Shown: piece after piece, positions 60,566-64,000 of the stretch
How the letters are laid out: every line of letters starts with the position of its first letter
Position numbering within the stretch: position 1 is the first letter of the stretch
Notes under the pieces: model-generated
Database searches by the model: none
The model's input: only the letters and a program-made list of their open reading frames with translations
Told to the model about the DNA's origin: nothing
Made by a program: the position numbers and the translations under genes
NCBI GenBank assembly: GCA_037190225.1
Contig: JBBCJL010000001.1
Span: 1-64,000, forward strand
Source: MKSF01 sp037190225
GTDB taxonomy: Bacteria; Bacteroidota; Bacteroidia; Chitinophagales; Chitinophagaceae
Direction of reading: 5' to 3'
Length of the DNA: 64,000 nt

Positions 60566-62113
60566 ATGGCAATGCCTAAAGAACCGCGGGCAGCAATGAT
60601 ACAGATGATGTATCTTGTACTTACCGCGATGCTAGCCCTTAACATTACAAAAGAGGTACTCAATGCCTTCGGTACTATCAATGACAGTATAGAAAGGTCT
60701 AACACCTCTATAACAGATAAGAATGCTGATGTTTATACATTTTTAGAAGAAGGAACTAAAGATAAGGACAGAGGTGCTAAATTCCTTCCCTGGCACCAGA
60801 GGGCTCTGGAATTAAAGAAGGAAACAGACGATATCCTTTCTTACCTGCAAATGTGGAAAGATTCCGTTATTGCTTTTGCCGGTGGATATGAGGAAAAGGA
60901 TGGTGTACGTGTAATTAAATCTATTGATAATATTGACGCATCCCCTACCTTATTTATCAAAGAAAAGAACGGTGACAAGATTAAAGAACGCCTGGAACAG
61001 TATAAAGCGAAAATGTTAGCGTTGGTCAATCCTGAAGAAAAGGAATTTTATGCTAAGAATTTCCCTGTGAATATTGTAGATCTTCCTAAAACAGAGGAAA
61101 ATCCACATGGTGACTGGACATTCGGTACCTTTAATAATATTCCGGTTATTGCAGCGGTTTCTATGTTCTCTAAATTCCAGAATGACGTCAAAAATGCCGA
61201 GTCTAATATGCTGAACTACTTCAGCACCAAGGTAGATGCCGGTTCGTGGAAATTTGATATGCTGGAACCTATCGCTGTAGTAAACCAGGGATATGCTTTG
61301 GAAGGGCAGGAACTGGAAGCTACTGTATTACTTGCAGCTTATAACAGCACTGTTAATCCTACTATTACATCCTCTGCAGGAGCTGTAAATGTTCAGAATG
61401 GTGTAGGTAAGATCAAGTTCAAGGCTTCCGGAGTGGGAGAAAGGACCGTTAGCGGAAATATCTCTGTTTCCAAGGACGGAGAGCTGAAAACTTATCCCTA
61501 TAACTTTAAATATACTGTAGGTACTGCGGGTGCGTCCTTACAGCTGGATGCGATGAACGTGATGTATATCGGTGTGGATAACCCGGTAACGATCTCAGCC
61601 TCCGGCTATAATATCCAGGATGTAAGACTGGAGGTACCTGCTTCCGAAGGCGTAACGGCAACAAGAGGTACCGGAGGAGCTTATATGGTTAGGGTAACCA
61701 AGCCCGGTGATTTTGAATATTCAATAGCTGCTACACGTGGCAGTGCCGGTGGAAAGATAGCGGGTGGTAAAATACGTGTAAAGCGTATTCCGGATCCTAA
61801 AGTAACCCTGATGGGTAAGGTAGAGGGTGCTTTCCCTGCTAATCAGATCAAAGTACAGAAAGGACTTTCCGCTAAATTGGATGACTTTGTGTTTGTGCTG
61901 CCTTTTACTGTAGTATCTTTTGAAATGTATATTATACCTAGAGGTGGCGATGTACTGCAATTTAAAAATAAAGGTGCTATTTTTGAGCCCAATGTGGTAC
62001 AGGCTTTACAAAAAGTGAAAGCAGGTGATCAGGTTATTTTTTCTAACGTGAAAGTGCAGTGTCCGGACAACACTGTAAGACCAGGTAATCCTCTTACATT
62101 TACAATCATCTAG
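60566..62113 (+). CDS. gldM: T9SS motor/spindle protein GldM
   Basis: Single-span inner-membrane protein reaching across the periplasm to GldK/GldN and turned by the GldL motor. The 515 residue product starts MAMPKEPRAAMIQMMYLVLTAMLALNITKEV (landmark only): a short cytoplasmic end, one membrane segment (about 11-28), then four periplasmic domains with Ig-like strands. The membrane segment and the NVSKEVLNAF-type motif after it are hallmarks of GldM/PorM. Its codons look more AT-rich than those of flanking genes. It is 63 bases after gldL and 36 before gldN. Confidence 0.96.
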   Translation: MAMPKEPRAAMIQMMYLVLTAMLALNITKEVLNAFGTINDSIERSNTSITDKNADVYTFLEEGTKDKDRGAKFLPWHQRALELKKETDDILSYLQMWKDSVIAFAGGYEEKDGVRVIKSIDNIDASPTLFIKEKNGDKIKERLEQYKAKMLALVNPEEKEFYAKNFPVNIVDLPKTEENPHGDWTFGTFNNIPVIAAVSMFSKFQNDVKNAESNMLNYFSTKVDAGSWKFDMLEPIAVVNQGYALEGQELEATVLLAAYNSTVNPTITSSAGAVNVQNGVGKIKFKASGVGERTVSGNISVSKDGELKTYPYNFKYTVGTAGASLQLDAMNVMYIGVDNPVTISASGYNIQDVRLEVPASEGVTATRGTGGAYMVRVTKPGDFEYSIAATRGSAGGKIAGGKIRVKRIPDPKVTLMGKVEGAFPANQIKVQKGLSAKLDDFVFVLPFTVVSFEMYIIPRGGDVLQFKNKGAIFEPNVVQALQKVKAGDQVIFSNVKVQCPDNTVRPGNPLTFTII

Positions 62114-62149
62114 TAACAATCATCATAATTAATTGAATAATTTTTGACT

Positions 62150-63049
62150 ATGAACTTAGTTTCTAAAATAATTTTTGCCACAGGTTTAGTATGTGCAGGA
62201 TTTTCCCTTCAGGCGCAGACTGCAGATCCGATCGTTTCTGAAAGAAAAATATCCAGAGAAGGCTGGACGCCTTCATTGACTCCGGATGGTGTTATTAAAA
62301 GATATGAGCACGTGAACCGTGTGATCGAAACGCCTACCATAAGAGAGATTGATGTAGCATGGAGACGCAGGGTCTGGAGAGCAATTGATGTGCGTCAGAA
62401 AATGAACCAGGCATTTGTTTATGAAGGTGATGAGTATACCGGAGGAGGTGCCTTTATAGAGATCCTGCTGCACCTTGCCAGGAATAAGGATATTGAAGTA
62501 TATCATACCGATGAGTTCAAGAGCCTGCTGAGCGGTACCGAGCTGGAAGAGAAAACTGCCGGTAGCGTGGACTCTGTTCCAGTGGAAGATCCTATTACGG
62601 GAGAGATCACTTATATGGTTACCAGGACGGAATTCAATCCCCGTGCTATTACTAAATACAGGATCAAGGAAGACTGGATCATGGACCGTAACAGGGGTAA
62701 GATGGTCGTGGAGATCGTTGGCCTGGCACCTGTAACAATGCTCATCAACCGTGAAACGGGTATGCCGATGGGTGAAGCAGCTATGTTCTGGGTATATTAC
62801 CCGGATGCAAGGAAATTTTTAGGTCAATATGAGGTGTATAACCCGCGTAACGACCTGCAGCGTATTTCCTGGGCAGACTTTTTCGATGCAAGATATTTTG
62901 ACAGCTATGTGTATAAAACATCCGCCAACAATCCTTATGGTGATGAGCTCAAGAACCAGCTTAATGATAACGGTCTGAGAATGTTACAGGAAGGAGACAG
63001 GATCATGGATGAGATATATAATAAGTCTATGGAAATGTGGGAGAACTAA
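62150..63049 (+). CDS. gldN: T9SS ring component GldN
   Basis: Periplasmic partner of GldK in the outer-membrane-associated ring. The ATG at 62150 gives 299 residues, MNLVSKIIFATGLVCAGFSLQAQ, a good signal peptide; the in-frame TTG six bases upstream is not needed. The family body is visible: IREIDVAWRRRVWRAIDVRQKMNQ, FIEILLHLARNKDIEVYH, YRIKEDWIMDRNRGKMVVEIVGLAPV and FFDARYFDSYVYKTSANNPYGDEL (landmarks). A strong terminator 28 bases later ends the gldKLMN operon. Confidence 0.96.
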   Translation: MNLVSKIIFATGLVCAGFSLQAQTADPIVSERKISREGWTPSLTPDGVIKRYEHVNRVIETPTIREIDVAWRRRVWRAIDVRQKMNQAFVYEGDEYTGGGAFIEILLHLARNKDIEVYHTDEFKSLLSGTELEEKTAGSVDSVPVEDPITGEITYMVTRTEFNPRAITKYRIKEDWIMDRNRGKMVVEIVGLAPVTMLINRETGMPMGEAAMFWVYYPDARKFLGQYEVYNPRNDLQRISWADFFDARYFDSYVYKTSANNPYGDELKNQLNDNGLRMLQEGDRIMDEIYNKSMEMWEN

Positions 63050-63076
63050 TATCCTGACATTTGCTTAAAATACTTC

Positions 63077-63110
63077 AACCGACCGCAGCTGATTGCGGTC
63101 GGTTTTTTTT
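63077..63110 (+). terminator. Intrinsic terminator of gldKLMN
   Basis: Perfect 10 bp stem ACCGACCGCA / TGCGGTCGGT (63078-63087, 63094-63103) with a 6 base loop and T8. Confidence 0.95.
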
Positions 63111-63117
63111 ATATTTG
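63110..63117 (+). promoter_or_regulatory. Bacteroidota -7 box for nadB
   Basis: TATATTTG, full consensus match, begins on the last T of the gldN terminator and lies 24 bases before the nadB ATG, leader about 10 bases. Confidence 0.65.
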
Positions 63118-63133
63118 AGATAAAATTCTGGTT

Positions 63134-64000
63134 ATGATTCAGACGGATTTTCTGGTTATCGGCTCCGGTATAGCAGGCCTTACCTATGCCGTAAAGATGG
63201 CGCAGCACAACCCGCAGGCTACCATTACGGTACTGACCAAGGCGAGTACGGAGAGCGAGACAAATACCAAATATGCGCAGGGTGGTATCGCAGTCGTCAA
63301 TAATGCCTCTGATACGTTTGAAGCGCATATAGCAGATACGCTGATAGCCGGTGACGGCCTGTGTAACCCGGAGACGGTCAACATCGTTGTTACGGAGGGG
63401 CCTGCAGCTGTTAATGATATTATTGACTGGGGTACCAATTTTGATAAATCTGATGACGGCGACTACCTGAGAGGCAAGGAAGGCGGCCATTCGGAGAGCA
63501 GGATACTGCATTACAAGGATATAACCGGCTATGAGATAGAAAGGGCGCTCCTGCTCAAGGCATCCTCCCTGCCCAATATCGTATTCCTGAACCATTATTT
63601 TGTGATTGATATCATTACCCAGCACCACCTGGGCTACCTGATCACGAAGGCTACCCGTGATACTGAATGTTATGGCGTATATGCCTTAAATATGCGTTCC
63701 GGTAAAGTAGAGAAGCTGCTGTCCCGGATGACGCTGCTGGCTTCCGGCGGAGCAGGTCAGGTGTATCGCTCTACCACGAACCCGACCATCGCTACAGGCG
63801 ATGGTATAGCTATGGTGTACAGGGCTAAAGGGCGGGTGGAAAACATGGAATTTATGCAGTTTCACCCCACGGCTTTGTTCGAGGTGGGCGTAAGCCCTTC
63901 CTTCCTGATCACGGAGGCTGTAAGGGGAGATGGCGGCATACTCCGGAATGTGAAGGGCGAGGCTTTTATGGAGCGTTATGACAGCAGGAAAGACCTGGCT
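63134..64000 (+). CDS. nadB: L-aspartate oxidase, partial (C-terminal part outside window)
   Basis: First enzyme of de novo NAD synthesis, oxidising L-aspartate to iminoaspartate with FAD, for use by NadA. The 289 codons in the window have no stop and run off the edge. The start MIQTDFLVIGSGIAGL holds the FAD-binding GxGxxG-type loop; TKASTESETNTKYAQGGIAVV is the conserved L-aspartate oxidase segment, and SGGAGQVYRSTTNP and FMQFHPTAL are the further family motifs. The start ATG is 24 bases after a full -7 box. nadA and nadC are not visible. Confidence 0.95.
   Translation, partial: MIQTDFLVIGSGIAGLTYAVKMAQHNPQATITVLTKASTESETNTKYAQGGIAVVNNASDTFEAHIADTLIAGDGLCNPETVNIVVTEGPAAVNDIIDWGTNFDKSDDGDYLRGKEGGHSESRILHYKDITGYEIERALLLKASSLPNIVFLNHYFVIDIITQHHLGYLITKATRDTECYGVYALNMRSGKVEKLLSRMTLLASGGAGQVYRSTTNPTIATGDGIAMVYRAKGRVENMEFMQFHPTALFEVGVSPSFLITEAVRGDGGILRNVKGEAFMERYDSRKDLA

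Noticed and set aside
1..64000. Defence island, prophage, CRISPR or secondary-metabolite cluster
   Set aside because: No Cas, restriction, integrase, transposase, NRPS/PKS or toxin-antitoxin genes were seen; gene content is core metabolism, envelope and T9SS.

Overview
This window is a contiguous piece of a Bacteroidota chromosome, most likely from the Chitinophagales/Chitinophagaceae part of the phylum (inference). The evidence is the gldK-gldL-gldM-gldN gliding/type IX secretion (T9SS) operon, two proteins with T9SS C-terminal sorting domains, an S46 dipeptidyl-peptidase, DUF5777 and DUF6580 family proteins, a type 2-like isoleucyl-tRNA synthetase, and promoters that repeatedly carry the Bacteroidota -7 element TAnnTTTG instead of TATAAT. 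Shine-Dalgarno sequences are not obvious. I see no tRNA, rRNA, CRISPR array, transposase, phage or integrase gene: this is ordinary core chromosome with dense coding on both strands.

Layout. 1-7.4 kb: envelope quality control and secreted proteins (periplasmic cyclophilin, HtrA/DegP protease, S46 peptidase, a type B T9SS cargo). 7.5-12.1 kb: FkbM methyltransferase, prfA, and a chain-length-determinant plus O-antigen-ligase-like pair for surface polysaccharide. 12.3-20 kb: folA, a membrane polysaccharide deacetylase, two outer-membrane beta-barrel proteins, a small conserved protein with a metallo-beta-lactamase-fold hydrolase, a 2-oxoacid dehydrogenase E2, and a type A T9SS cargo. 20-26 kb: feoB, then an operon of ABC ATPase, inositol monophosphatase family, dut and pfkA. 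26-37.3 kb: a propeller histidine kinase, uvrB, a SAM methyltransferase, a DksA-family protein with a histone-H1-like tail, ileS and an HU/IHF gene. 37.7-39.6 kb: an ECF sigma factor with a repeat-rich membrane protein (probable anti-sigma) and a small exported protein. 39.7-49.5 kb: DUF6580 membrane protein, pckA, a TolB-propeller/M28 peptidase/PDZ protein, cardiolipin synthase, a beta-barrel protein, ffh, and a TonB-domain protein. 49.9-58 kb: OB-fold lipoprotein-like protein, YceI, DUF5777 barrel, cystathionine beta-synthase-like enzyme, an RND/MMPL exporter and a DUF255 thioredoxin-domain protein. 58.3-63 kb: gldKLMN. 63.1 kb to the end: start of nadB, cut by the window edge.

How parts fit together: the gldKLMN operon encodes the ring and motor parts of the T9SS that would export the two sorting-domain proteins found elsewhere in the window. 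Sigma factor, putative anti-sigma and exported helical protein look like one envelope-stress-type regulatory unit. Several annotated-length ORFs start too early; promoter boxes and family alignments were used to place the starts of feoB, pfkA, uvrB, the M28 peptidase, the deacetylase, the MBL hydrolase, E2 and others.

Non-coding structure that ordinary gene calling would miss: three copies of a roughly 80 bp dispersed intergenic repeat, a perfect 48 bp palindrome between convergent genes, a 21 bp perfect hairpin whose arm is complementary to the next gene's start codon region, an apparently leaderless uvrB transcript, and a nadB promoter embedded in the gldN terminator. I did not find a clear new multi-gene defence or biosynthetic system; the most unusual protein-level items are the histone-tailed DksA protein and the five-repeat anti-sigma candidate.
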